Assembly (NCBI RefSeq): GCF_000970085.1 | Contig: NZ_CP009506.1 | Location: 4,030,001-4,094,000 of the forward strand | From: Methanosarcina siciliae T4/M | GTDB taxonomy: Archaea; Halobacteriota; Methanosarcinia; Methanosarcinales; Methanosarcinaceae | DNA length: 64,000 nt | Reading direction: 5' to 3' | Shown here: piece after piece, positions 53,191 through 61,906 of the stretch | Numbering within the stretch: the first letter of the stretch is position 1 | Layout of the letters: each line of letters begins with the position of its first letter | Made by a program: the position numbers and the translations under genes | Notes under the pieces: generated by a model | Seen by the model: only the letters and a program-made list of their open reading frames with translations | What the model was told of the DNA's origin: nothing | Database searches by the model: none

Positions 53191-54624
53191 GAACCCTGGG
53201 CAAGATGCTGGCTTGAAGATCAGCGTAAAGCTGGAGAAAAATGTCTTGAAATCAAAGTTCGAGGCGCTTGTCATTATGTTTATCGCTCTACGAGTAAATA
53301 TGACAAAAAAATTAAGAAAGGTCGTAAAGTTTCAGTTTACATTGGTAGACTCGACAAAGATTACGGCTTTATACCTAAGGGTGAGAAACCTAAAACTAAT
53401 GTGATACCTGTGCCTCACTCTGTCACTGACTATGGAAATTCAATGATTTTACATAATATGATGGGAGAGCTCAAACCTTTTCTCATGAAAAATTTTCCGG
53501 AATATTGGGAAGAACTCTATGCAATGTCAATTGTTCGTGTAAATGGATATGTCCCCCTCAAACGAATTAAAGATACTTGGGAAGATCTCTATAATCTTGA
53601 AGGTATAAAACCAAATCTTAATCCATCCAATCTTTCAAAAGTGTTAAGGGAAGTAGGCTGTGATAGGTTTGGGCAGAATGAGCTATTCAATCATCTCAAA
53701 AATGCAGACACTCAACTCGTCTATGACTTAAGTTCCTGTTTCTCTCGATCTATGAATATTCTACAGGCTGAAAAAGGCTACAACAAAGACTGTATTCAAG
53801 TTCCCCAAATCAACTTTGCCCTTCTTTGTGGTCTTGATAGTGAAATGCCTACTATGATCAAATCAGTTCCAGGCAGTGTGAAGGACATAAAGACATTATA
53901 CAAAACAATAGAAGAGTTGGATATCAGCGATAAGATACTTCTTCTTGATCGTGGTTTTTTCTCAGAGAACATCCTTAACTGCTTAGAAGAAAAACATATC
54001 AAATTTGTGTTACCAACAAAAAGGAACAGCCACTATTATGACACAAGAATACACCTTAATGAAGAATTCATCTATCATGATAGACTCATCAAATGTGGTA
54101 AAAGAAAGTTAGGAAATAGGTTCCTATATTTATATGAAGACCTGGATCTAAGACTTGAAGAACAGAAGACGATCTTCAGAAAGAGAGAGGAAGGGAAGAT
54201 CAGCGATGAAGAGTACTCTTTAAAACAAAATAGAGCAGGGAAGTTCTTGATTATCTCCAATTACGACATAGGAAAAAAGGAGATGTATGAACTCTACAAA
54301 AAAAGAGACTCGATTGAAAAGTTGTTTGATGCATACAAAACAACATTAGACGCTGACAAATTGTATCTTCATGATGATGAGAGCGTTTATGGGCATGTGT
54401 TTGTGGCATTTCTTTCATTATATGCGTACTGTAAATTGTTGAAGGCAATTAAAAAAGCAGAGATAAATGACAAGGTCTCACCCATTGATATCCTATTGAA
54501 GTTTAGAAAAGTGAAAAGTATAAACTTTGGTGAAAAAAGTATCATTACTGAAGTTCCTAAGAAAGTAAGAGAATTAGATAAAACTCTCAAATTCAACATA
54601 TTCCCTACAAAAAATGGGAGTTAA
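53188..54624 (+). CDS. IS4-superfamily transposase of IS 2
   Basis: A complete 478-residue DDE transposase. The catalytic first Asp is in LVYDLSSCFSR, the second in LLLDRGFFSEN, and the glutamate in YKKRDSIEKLFDAYK, which fits Y-(2)-R-(3)-E-(6)-K. The N-terminus (ARCWLEDQRKAGEKCLEIKV) is basic and probably binds the ends. The gene ends within the right terminal repeat. No frameshift, so it may be active. Confidence 0.9.
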   Translation: MEPWARCWLEDQRKAGEKCLEIKVRGACHYVYRSTSKYDKKIKKGRKVSVYIGRLDKDYGFIPKGEKPKTNVIPVPHSVTDYGNSMILHNMMGELKPFLMKNFPEYWEELYAMSIVRVNGYVPLKRIKDTWEDLYNLEGIKPNLNPSNLSKVLREVGCDRFGQNELFNHLKNADTQLVYDLSSCFSRSMNILQAEKGYNKDCIQVPQINFALLCGLDSEMPTMIKSVPGSVKDIKTLYKTIEELDISDKILLLDRGFFSENILNCLEEKHIKFVLPTKRNSHYYDTRIHLNEEFIYHDRLIKCGKRKLGNRFLYLYEDLDLRLEEQKTIFRKREEGKISDEEYSLKQNRAGKFLIISNYDIGKKEMYELYKKRDSIEKLFDAYKTTLDADKLYLHDDESVYGHVFVAFLSLYAYCKLLKAIKKAEINDKVSPIDILLKFRKVKSINFGEKSIITEVPKKVRELDKTLKFNIFPTKNGS

Positions 54625-54633
54625 GGTTATAAA

Positions 54634-54859
54634 GCAAAGATAATAAGTTGATGGGAAGTAAATCAGAAGGGAATTAAATAAAATCATTGGTAAAACAACA
54701 TAGTAATGAACTGACCCTTCCAACTAAAGGTAAATATAGTATAAGTCCTCCCCAGCTACAGTTTGTGAAAGAGAACTCAAGCGAAATATATAAATAAGAT
54801 TATCGCTTTAGGAGTGTTCGCGACAGGGTGAGCAACAAATAACACACCCGAGCACATGA
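54634..54859 (+). promoter_or_regulatory. Promoter region of the tRNA cluster
   Basis: ATATATAAATAAGA at about 54786-54799 is a strong TATA element about 65 bases upstream of the first tRNA. No gene. Confidence 0.45.
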
Positions 54860-54932
54860 GCCGCTTTAACTCAGTTGGTAGAGTGTCTGGCTGTTAACCA
54901 GAATGTCGTAGGTTCGAGCCCTGCAAGCGGCG
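54860..54932 (+). tRNA. tRNA-Asn (GTT)
   Basis: 73 bases; acceptor GCCGCTT pairs with AAGCGGC, anticodon stem CTGGC/ACCAG region with GTT, T-loop GGTTCGAGCCC, discriminator G. CCA is not encoded. The sequence is identical to 55223-55295. Confidence 0.95.
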
Positions 54933-55038
54933 TAAAACTTTTGTATATATGATAGCGCTTTTTCTAAAAGATAGAAACACATTCAAAAATTCATTATAAA
55001 AGCCTTACTAACATTATTGAAGCGCTATGCAACAGAGA

Positions 55039-55113
55039 GGGCCCGTAGCTCAGTCAGGTTAGAGCGCTCGGCTCATAACCGAGCGGTCACCGGTTCAAAT
55101 CCGGTCAGGCCCA
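55039..55113 (+). tRNA. tRNA with CAT anticodon (elongator Met or Ile2)
   Basis: 75 bases; D-arm GCTCAGTCAGGTTAGAGC, anticodon loop CTCATAA in the stem CTCGG/CCGAG, T-arm ACCGGTTCAAATCCGGT, discriminator A. It lacks initiator features. The acceptor pair 6-67 is C-A, a mismatch. Met versus lysidine/agmatidine-type Ile2 cannot be settled by eye. Confidence 0.9.
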
Positions 55114-55222
55114 TAAATCCATAGAGACCCATAAAATATATATGTATAATATATCCAAAAGATCTCGTGTATAAGAAGGTTTTAAGGATAAAAACCAAAA
55201 TCGAAAGCGTTCCGACCTGAAA

Positions 55223-55295
55223 GCCGCTTTAACTCAGTTGGTAGAGTGTCTGGCTGTTAACCAGAATGTCGTAGGTTCGAGCCCTGCAAGCGGCG
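55223..55295 (+). tRNA. tRNA-Asn (GTT), second copy
   Basis: Identical over all 73 bases to the tRNA at 54860-54932, with unrelated flanks. A TATA-like AAAATATATATGTATAATATA lies about 80 bases upstream. Confidence 0.95.
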
Positions 55296-55730
55296 TAATT
55301 AAACCTTACTTTTTTAAATTTTGCTTTTTGCTCTGATTTCTTTTGCCACTTGTTTTTGCCACTTGTTTTTACAGGATCCGATTTCATACCCAGAGATTTG
55401 TATGCTCGACCCATTTTTAGTGTCTGAAGCCAATAATTTATCCGGTTTTTAAATCTCCGAAATGCTTAATAATTCTGAATAGAATACTTTTTAAACAACC
55501 GGTATGGAGAGAAAGCGTCCTGAAGTTTGGAGGAGGTATATCCTGATACAATGCCCTGATACAATGTCATGATACAATATACCAGCAGAGCAACTGAAAA
55601 AATTATTAAATATAGTGAGAAGAATAACTAGATAAATCATTTCTATTATTACTACCTACCTTTCAACCAAATCACCTGATAACTTTACTATCCAATTAAC
55701 TGTTATTCAATCAGACTGAGGTTTATATAA
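55296..55730. other. Gap between tRNA-Asn and aldolase
   Basis: About 435 bases. GCCACTTGTTTTT occurs twice in tandem (period 13) near 55343-55370. No gene or strong promoter is recognised. Confidence 0.4.
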
Positions 55731-56654
55731 ATGGTTTCAATTAGCGAAGAAGGCGTAATCGTACCTTTGGACGTTCCGAAAGCAATGCGTAAGACATACG
55801 TGAAAAACTACATGGAAATTACAAAAGGCACCGGAAGGCTCATGCTTTTTGCAGGAGACCAGAAAGTAGAGCACCTGAATGATGACTTTTTTGGAGAAGG
55901 AGTCCCTGAAGACGATGCCGATCCTGAACACCTTTTCAGGATTGCAGCCCGGTCCAAAATAGGAGTTTTTGCGACCCAGCTCGGGCTGATTGCCCGCTAC
56001 GGCATGGAATATAAAGACGTGCCTTATCTCGTGAAGGTGAACTCCAAGACCAATCTCGTTGGCACTTCCCAGGCAGACCCCTTCAGCAACCTCTGGTATG
56101 ACGTTGACCAGGTAGCCGAGTTTAAGGAAAACAGCGAGCTCAATATCCTTGGAATTGGCTATACAATTTATCTCGGCAGCGAGTTTGAAGCTGAGATGCT
56201 TGTACAGGCCGCCCAGGTAGTTTATGATGCCCACCAGCATGGGATGGTCTCAGTACTCTGGATCTACCCCCGCGGAGCTGCCGTAAAAGACGAAAAAGAT
56301 CCGCACCTGATTGCAGGAGCAACCGGAACAGGAGCCTGCCTCGGGACTGACTTTGTGAAGGTCAATTATCCGAAAAAGGAAGGGGAAGAATCCGCCGAGA
56401 TTTTCAAGGAAGCTATCAAAGCAGCAGGACGCACAAAAGTCGTTTGCGCAGGCGGCTCAAGCGATGAAGCCGAAGCTTTCCTCGAAAAGCTCCATGACCA
56501 GATCCACATCTCCGGGGCCCAGGGAAATGCAACCGGAAGGAACATCCACCAGAAATCCCTGGACGAAGCTGTCCGCATGTGCAATGCAGTCTATGCAATA
56601 ACCGTAGAAGACGCAAGCGCTGAAGAAGCCCTGAAGATTTACAAGGGAGAGTAA
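55731..56654 (+). CDS. Archaeal class I fructose-bisphosphate aldolase (DhnA/FbaB type)
   Basis: Schiff-base aldolase of 307 residues, cleaving or forming fructose 1,6-bisphosphate in gluconeogenesis and glycolysis. Motifs: LMLFAGDQKVEHLNDDF (phosphate/active-site aspartate region), VSVLWIYPRGAAVKDEKDP with the catalytic-area tyrosine, TDFVKVNYPKK with the Schiff-base lysine, VVCAGGSS and the phosphate loop HISGAQGNATGRNIHQK. Pyruvate kinase follows about 100 bases later. Confidence 0.88.
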   Translation: MVSISEEGVIVPLDVPKAMRKTYVKNYMEITKGTGRLMLFAGDQKVEHLNDDFFGEGVPEDDADPEHLFRIAARSKIGVFATQLGLIARYGMEYKDVPYLVKVNSKTNLVGTSQADPFSNLWYDVDQVAEFKENSELNILGIGYTIYLGSEFEAEMLVQAAQVVYDAHQHGMVSVLWIYPRGAAVKDEKDPHLIAGATGTGACLGTDFVKVNYPKKEGEESAEIFKEAIKAAGRTKVVCAGGSSDEAEAFLEKLHDQIHISGAQGNATGRNIHQKSLDEAVRMCNAVYAITVEDASAEEALKIYKGE

Positions 56655-56757
56655 GCAAGCAGCAATAAGCAGCGTAAGTTTGCTAAAAATAACAATCGAA
56701 AATAACAGTTCCAAAACGGCAGTGAATATCAACGTGAATATAAACGGCCGTGAAAAC

Positions 56758-58191
56758 ATGCAAATCCCCGACCATAAAACAAAGATCGTCTGTACCATAG
56801 GCCCTGCTTCCTCGTCCGAGGAGGTTCTGAGGGAACTGGTGCTTGCAGGCATGAACGTGGCAAGAATTAACTTTTCCCATGGAGACTTCGAGAGCCACGG
56901 AAAAGTTATCCGGAGAATCCGAAATGTTGCAGAAGAGCTTGACAGGACAATTGCCATCCTTGCCGACCTTCCGGGCCCGAAAATTCGCATAGGCAAGCTC
57001 AAAAAAGAGCCGCTTGTGCTCTATAAAGGGAACAGGATAATACTTACAGTAGATGAAACTTCCGGAAGCGAGGACCGCATCCCGGTCAGCTACAAACAGC
57101 TCCCTGAGAGCGTGTCTCCGGGAAGCCTTATCTACCTTAGTGACGGATTCATCCAGCTCCTCTGCTTAGAAATATCAGGAAAAGACGTAATCTGCGAAGT
57201 TATGGTAGGGGGACAGCTCTACTCTCATAAAGGGCTGAACCTGCCAGGGGCGAAAATTTTCCTGGACCCCGTGACGGAACATGACTTCAAAATCCTTGAG
57301 TTTACCCTGAACGAAGATGTTGACGCGATCAGCATCTCTTTTGTGGAAAAAGCCGAAGATATCCGCAAAGTCCGGAATTTTGCTTCGACCATGGGAAAGC
57401 CCGTATACGTTGTGTCAAAAATCGAACGGAGCCAGGCAGTCCAGAATATTGAGGAAATTCTTGAAGAAACCGATGCCTTGATGGTTGCCAGAGGAGACCT
57501 GGGAGTCGAAATTCCCATCCAGGAAGTGCCTTCGGTCCAGAAAGAACTCATTCGGAGTGCAAAGCTCCTGAGTATCCCCGTAATTACTGCAACCCACATG
57601 CTTGCCTCCATGACCGACAATGTAAGGCCTACAAGGGCTGAGGCTACGGATGTTGCCAACGCCATCCTTGACGGGACGGATGCGGTCATGCTCTCGGAAG
57701 AAACCGCAGTTGGAAACTATCCTGTAGAAACTGTGGAGATGATGGCAAAGATTGCAAAAACGACAGAAAACTGGCGCTCCCGGACGAAATGGGGACTTGA
57801 CACAATGCTCAAGGGAATTACGGCACAGGAAATGTCAGTGGACGAGGTAATTGCCCTCCAGGTGAACGAAGCCCTGCAAAAGCTTCCTGTAGCCGCTGTG
57901 CTCACCCCAACCCGGAGCGGAGCAACCCCGCGCAGGCTTTCCCGCTTCAAACCTGAACCCTGGATCCTGGCTTTCACCCGCTTCCCGAAAACCCGTAGCT
58001 CCCTTGCCCTGTCCTACGGGGTTTATCCGATAATAGTAAAAGAAACCTTTGAAAACTGGGAAACAGAGACCACGGAAAAGGCAAAGAAACTGGGATTTGC
58101 AAAAAGCGGAGACTTAGTAGTTTTCACCCAGGGCCCTGCTTCCGGAAAACCCGGAGGCACAAACATGCTCAAAATCCTGACCCTTGACTGA
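56758..58191 (+). CDS. pyk: Pyruvate kinase
   Basis: Converts phosphoenolpyruvate and ADP to pyruvate and ATP. Of 477 residues from ATG 56758; the frame extends upstream to TTG 56680, but the barrel begins at KTKIVCTIGPASSSEEVLR, so the later start fits best. Motifs: ARINFSHGDFESH, LADLPGPKIRIGKL, DAISISFVEKAED, VSKIERSQAVQNI, the signature LMVARGDLGVEIP and THMLASMTDNVRPTRAEATD. The C-terminal allosteric domain is complete. Downstream of the aldolase and probably co-transcribed. Confidence 0.94.
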   Translation: MQIPDHKTKIVCTIGPASSSEEVLRELVLAGMNVARINFSHGDFESHGKVIRRIRNVAEELDRTIAILADLPGPKIRIGKLKKEPLVLYKGNRIILTVDETSGSEDRIPVSYKQLPESVSPGSLIYLSDGFIQLLCLEISGKDVICEVMVGGQLYSHKGLNLPGAKIFLDPVTEHDFKILEFTLNEDVDAISISFVEKAEDIRKVRNFASTMGKPVYVVSKIERSQAVQNIEEILEETDALMVARGDLGVEIPIQEVPSVQKELIRSAKLLSIPVITATHMLASMTDNVRPTRAEATDVANAILDGTDAVMLSEETAVGNYPVETVEMMAKIAKTTENWRSRTKWGLDTMLKGITAQEMSVDEVIALQVNEALQKLPVAAVLTPTRSGATPRRLSRFKPEPWILAFTRFPKTRSSLALSYGVYPIIVKETFENWETETTEKAKKLGFAKSGDLVVFTQGPASGKPGGTNMLKILTLD

Positions 58192-58371
58192 TTCTGAAGC
58201 TCGGGCCGAATTATTCAAAGGAAGAAGTTAGGACTCAGATTCCAAATAATCCCATAAGTTTTTTCTTTTTTGCTAAACCGGATGCGAAAACTTTTTTATG
58301 ACAATAGATTTAGATACCATGTATGTTTTTTACATTCAGAATAATTTACCTTATGTTATGAGGTTTCATTT

Positions 58372-59292
58372 ATGAAACGAAAGGATCCTGCAACAAAAAA
58401 CCAGAAATATCTGGCTATCTTCCTGGCCGTAACGATGTTTCTCTCAGCTTTTATGATATATTTCTCGTCTACGGCTAATGATAAAAACGATGATAATAAC
58501 ACCCCTGCTTCGGAGACAGGAGAGAATTTTATGACAGTCCCGTTCTCTCAGATCCCGGGCAAACATGTCCAGCACGATTTTAACTCCATTATCGACGGAT
58601 TGGAAATGTCACCTGAAGGAGTAACGAATGCTATATATGTCGACCTTCAAAAAACCGAAGGGACCCCCCTGGAATCTGCATTCGGAAACAGTCAAACCAT
58701 GAATGTTTCCTTCTCTTATGGAGCTGACGTTACGAAGAGATACGGGGCAAGTTATGCCGATGGAAGCGGTTTTGAGCTGCACCAGATTCCCGAGCAGAAG
58801 ATGAACATGCCCCTGAACACATCGGCAATGCCATATGAAGGATACCAGATCCTCGACAGGACAAATGGGACCTACAACATCTGGAACCTGGCAGGAAGCC
58901 CCTCAATCATAGGCCCCATCCAGAATGTGGTAAACGTCATCGATGTCCTTGAAGGAAATGCAACTTCCAGCTCGGAATACGACCAGATATTGAGCCAGGC
59001 GGACCCGGAAGGAAGCATCTACCAAGAAGCGGTCACAAAAACAAATTCCACGGATATTCCTGCAGAACAGTATTACATGGATCTCAAAAAGCTGGATGAC
59101 GGAAGTTACGTGCAGACAACCATCTACCTTAACCCTGAACCTGAAGTAGATGAAAAGATCGCAGTTTACCAGACAAACTCGAGCGAACGTGGAGTGGCAT
59201 ACAACGTAACTACTCTGGGCAACATTACAAAACTGGAAATAAGCTCGGACTTTGAAAGCCTTTACAACGAAAGTGCCCTGCTTTCAATATAA
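58372..59292 (+). CDS. Membrane-anchored extracytoplasmic protein, function unknown
   Basis: A 306-residue protein with a basic start (MKRKDPATKNQK), one hydrophobic helix (YLAIFLAVTMFLSAFMIYF, about 13-31), then an acidic, asparagine- and serine-rich region predicted outside the cell with many N-x-S/T sites (for example NGTYNIWN, EGNATSSS, TNSTDIP). No catalytic motif is visible. An uncleaved signal anchor seems likely. It has its own leader after pyk. Confidence 0.75.
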   Translation: MKRKDPATKNQKYLAIFLAVTMFLSAFMIYFSSTANDKNDDNNTPASETGENFMTVPFSQIPGKHVQHDFNSIIDGLEMSPEGVTNAIYVDLQKTEGTPLESAFGNSQTMNVSFSYGADVTKRYGASYADGSGFELHQIPEQKMNMPLNTSAMPYEGYQILDRTNGTYNIWNLAGSPSIIGPIQNVVNVIDVLEGNATSSSEYDQILSQADPEGSIYQEAVTKTNSTDIPAEQYYMDLKKLDDGSYVQTTIYLNPEPEVDEKIAVYQTNSSERGVAYNVTTLGNITKLEISSDFESLYNESALLSI

Positions 59293-59565
59293 GCAGGCAA
59301 ACTTTCATTTTAAATTTTTTTTATTTTGATTTGGTTTTTACTTTTTTACTTTTTCCCCGAATATTTTTTCTGGAATCTTTTCTCTGACAGCTTCTTTGGG
59401 ATTCTTTCCGGAATCTGCAGGTTTTTGCGGAGAGCTTAAGAAATCAGGAGAATTCGGTCTGGAGAAATATAAGAAGCCTTATACGGGAAGAATAAAAAAC
59501 CATATAGATTGAATAAATATAGAAAGAGAACGAATAAAATAATAGTGAAAAAATGAGGTGAGGCT
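59293..59565. other. T-rich region between surface protein and TPR gene 1
   Basis: T-runs from 59319 to 59365 probably end the preceding message. GAGGTGAGG at 59552-59560 is the ribosome site of the next gene. Confidence 0.35.
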
Positions 59566-59889
59566 TTGGGATTTTCCAGTTCATTCGAAAGGATTTTCCT
59601 GAAAAAGATAGACGGCAAGAACGCCCACGATTGGTTTGAACTCGGGGCAATGGAAAAAGACCCTGAGAAAAAGGTAGAGTACTTCAAAAACACAGTGGAG
59701 CTGAAACCAAATTTCGTAGGCGGCTGGACAGTGCTCGGGAACGCCTATGCCGAGATGGGAGAGTATGAAAAAGCCATGGAATGCTACAACAAGGCTCTTT
59801 CGATCTGCCCAAAGTACAAGGAAGCAAAGTATAACAGGAGAAATCTGGAGAAAAAGATGAAGGAAGCAAAATTAAAACCGGGAACATGA
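59566..59889 (+). CDS. TPR-repeat protein 1
   Basis: A 107-residue protein with about two tetratricopeptide repeats: KVEYFKNTVELKPNFVGGWT and YAEMGEYEKAMECYNKALSICPKYKEA. The N-terminus (SSFERIFLKKIDGKNAHDWF) is shared with the second TPR gene. Start TTG 59566 after GAGGTGAGG. It ends in two consecutive TGA codons (59887-59892), after which the same frame stays open for 52 more codons of coiled-coil-like sequence. Confidence 0.8.
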   Translation: MGFSSSFERIFLKKIDGKNAHDWFELGAMEKDPEKKVEYFKNTVELKPNFVGGWTVLGNAYAEMGEYEKAMECYNKALSICPKYKEAKYNRRNLEKKMKEAKLKPGT

Positions 59890-60213
59890 TGAAAAAAACC
59901 TGAACTCCAGAAACTCGAAGGAAAAAATGAACTTCGGAAACTCGAAGAAAAAAAGGAAATCCAGAAAAAACTGACTATAATCAAACAGTTACTATCCCTG
60001 TTCCTTCCTGACAGCCGGGACTATATAAAAAAGAAACAGCTAGTGCAATGATAGAAATCAAAGTCCGGCGAATATAAACTATCCACAACAACTCGGCAGG
60101 GAAAAACTTTTTTTCAGCATGTTTTGGTTCTCATTGCATCTTTTTTAAAAAACGAAGGAGCAATAGCATCATCAGTTATTTCTACCGACCCCACATATAT
60201 TCAATGGGAAGTG

Positions 60214-60612
60214 ATGCTATTGGGATTTCTGGACAAACTGTTCAAGAAGAAACTCGAAGGAAAAACCGTAGAAGAATGGTACGGGCTTGCTGTTGGGGAA
60301 ACTGATCCTGAAAAGAAGATTGAATACTTCGATAAAGTCCTGGCTTTAAAGCCCGATTTTGCAGGAGCCTGGAACCTCAGAGGGCTTGAATTTGTGGTCC
60401 TCAAGCAGTATGAAGAGGCCATTACCTCTTTTGATAAAGCGCTTGAGATAAGACCCAACTATCCGGAGGCAAAGTACAATAAAGAAGATGCAGAAACTGA
60501 ATTAAGAAAGATCGGAGCCGCAGAAAGGCCGGTTGGAGAAGAAAAAAAAGGAACATCGGAAACTCACGGGGAGCAGGAAGAAGAAATTAAAGTTGAGGGG
60601 ACAGAAAGTTAA
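60214..60612 (+). CDS. TPR-repeat protein 2
   Basis: A paralog of TPR protein 1: LGFLDKLFKKKLEGKTVEEW corresponds to the first gene's N-terminus, and KKIEYFDKVLALKPDFAGAW and YEEAITSFDKALEIRPNYPEA are two TPR units. The tail is acidic (EEKKGTSETHGEQEEEIKVE). Start ATG 60214 or TTG 60220, with GGGAAGTGAT around them; an open frame back to 60124 lacks a ribosome site. About 132 residues. Partner proteins are unknown. Confidence 0.8.
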   Translation: MLLGFLDKLFKKKLEGKTVEEWYGLAVGETDPEKKIEYFDKVLALKPDFAGAWNLRGLEFVVLKQYEEAITSFDKALEIRPNYPEAKYNKEDAETELRKIGAAERPVGEEKKGTSETHGEQEEEIKVEGTES

Positions 60613-60649
60613 AAAACGAAAAGGTGTTCCGGGAAAAATCCCTGACAGG

Positions 60650-60703
60650 CCGGTTTTGCCTGAAGGGCCGATTTTGCCCGAAGGACTGATTTTGCCCGAC
60701 TGC
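60650..60703 (+). repeat. Three 18-bp tandem repeats between convergent genes
   Basis: CCGGTTTTGCCTGAAGGG, CCGATTTTGCCCGAAGGA and CTGATTTTGCCCGACTGC follow head to tail, just after TPR gene 2 and before the end of the leftward reductase. A frame through them would read PVLPEGPILPEGLILPD, but the unit looks noncoding or remnant. Confidence 0.6.
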
Positions 60704-60715
60704 CAGAACAACCAG

Positions 60716-61906
60716 TTATTTTTTCCCGCGGCTCAGGGCCTGAAGCCCGAGTTTTACGGTCCCGGGAAGTTTTCCGCACTGCATGACCTTTATCTGTTCG
60801 GGTGAAATAAATTTGAAAGCCGCATTCATCAGGACATCGGATTTCATGATCCCATCCATAATCTGCCTCGCCTGTACCGAAGTTTCGAGAGCTTCACCGA
60901 ACTGAGCCCTCCAGCGCCGTTCATAAGCTTCAAGCTTGCATTTCCCGGTGGCAAATTCGGCTGCAGTTTCTCCCGCAATTTTTCCGGCAATCATTGCAGG
61001 AGGAATTCCCCCGCCGTTTGTTGCGATGATATGCCCGGCGGCATCCCCTACGATCAGAGAGTCCGCCGTTGCAGTGTTTGCAGGAGCTCCGTTTATGGGA
61101 ATAATCCCTGCGATAACATTCATTATGACAGCATTTTTCAGCTTCGGGGCGGCTAGAGGATGGTCCCGCATAAAATGGTGCAGGTAATCTTTTGCAGAAA
61201 TCCCTTTTTCGGCCATTCCGCTTCGGATACCGATTCCTACATTTGCCCGCCCCCCGCCTTCCGGAAAAATCCATGCATAACCGCCAGGAACATAATCTTT
61301 TCCGAAATACATCTCAAGGGCATCCGGGTCAATATCAACGTTCCTGACCTGGTACTCAAGGGCAACGGAGGTTTCTCTTAATTCGGGTTTCATGGCAATT
61401 CCTTTTGATTTTGCAACAAGGGAATTAGGACCGTCAGCTCCAATGATCGCCTTTGCTTTCAGGGCATGTTTCCCGAATACCCCTGAAGTTTCAACCGTTG
61501 TGCCCTCCACCCCTGTCACCCGGGTCTTTACCATCAGTTCAGTCCCTGCCGCAGCAGCCTGCTCAGCCAGAAACTGGTCATAGCGGCGACGGTCGAGGAC
61601 TGTGCCCCGGACAGCAAACTCTTTTACACTGCCGTTTGGGGGGATGATTCGCTGTGTTTTGATGTGCTGCAACACGCAGGAGTCAGGATAGTTTTTCAGG
61701 GTATCAGGCAGCCTGGCCTCAGGCATCAGGGCCTGGACTTCCGAGGCATCCGGAAGAAAACCGGCACATTGGATGGGGTTTCCAATTTCTCTTTTCTTAT
61801 CGAGAAGCAGGACAGAAGCCCCGTTCTTTGCGGCATGCAGGGCAGCGGTGGAACCTGCAGGGCCTGCACCCACAACGATGACATCGTAAGAGGTTTTTGG
61901 AATCAT
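60716..61906 (-). CDS. Geranylgeranyl reductase family flavoprotein
   Basis: FAD-dependent reductase that saturates isoprenoid chains; in archaea the family makes archaeol lipids by reducing digeranylgeranylglycerol phospholipids. The 396 residues have the FAD-binding VIVVGAGPAGSTAALHAAK at the N-terminus, GNPIQCAGFLP near 42 (substrate site), AIIGADGPNSLVAK and the second FAD block SLIVGDAAGHIIATNGGGI near 288. Methanosarcina has several paralogs; which lipid this acts on is open. A TATA-like AAATATAAAC on the minus strand lies only about 20-28 bases upstream of the ATG, so the transcript may be nearly leaderless. Confidence 0.88.
   Translation of the reverse strand: MIPKTSYDVIVVGAGPAGSTAALHAAKNGASVLLLDKKREIGNPIQCAGFLPDASEVQALMPEARLPDTLKNYPDSCVLQHIKTQRIIPPNGSVKEFAVRGTVLDRRRYDQFLAEQAAAAGTELMVKTRVTGVEGTTVETSGVFGKHALKAKAIIGADGPNSLVAKSKGIAMKPELRETSVALEYQVRNVDIDPDALEMYFGKDYVPGGYAWIFPEGGGRANVGIGIRSGMAEKGISAKDYLHHFMRDHPLAAPKLKNAVIMNVIAGIIPINGAPANTATADSLIVGDAAGHIIATNGGGIPPAMIAGKIAGETAAEFATGKCKLEAYERRWRAQFGEALETSVQARQIMDGIMKSDVLMNAAFKFISPEQIKVMQCGKLPGTVKLGLQALSRGKK

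Larger units (their letters stand above)
53055..54633 (+). mobile_element. Insertion sequence 2, IS4 superfamily, apparently intact
   Basis: An approximately 1.58-kb element. Terminal repeats: GTTATAATCTTAACTC (53055-53070) and, read inwards from 54633, TTTATAACCTTAACTC. Homology continues to about 37 bp with TAGGGA in both inner parts (53081-53086, 54602-54607). It shares the tip TTATAAYCTTA with IS 1 but has a different inner motif and a clearly different transposase. It sits 230 bases from a tRNA cluster. No clean target duplication was seen. Confidence 0.82.

Noticed and set aside
55229..55414. Leftward 61-codon frame over the second tRNA-Asn.
   Set aside because: It overlaps a clear tRNA gene and has no ribosome site.
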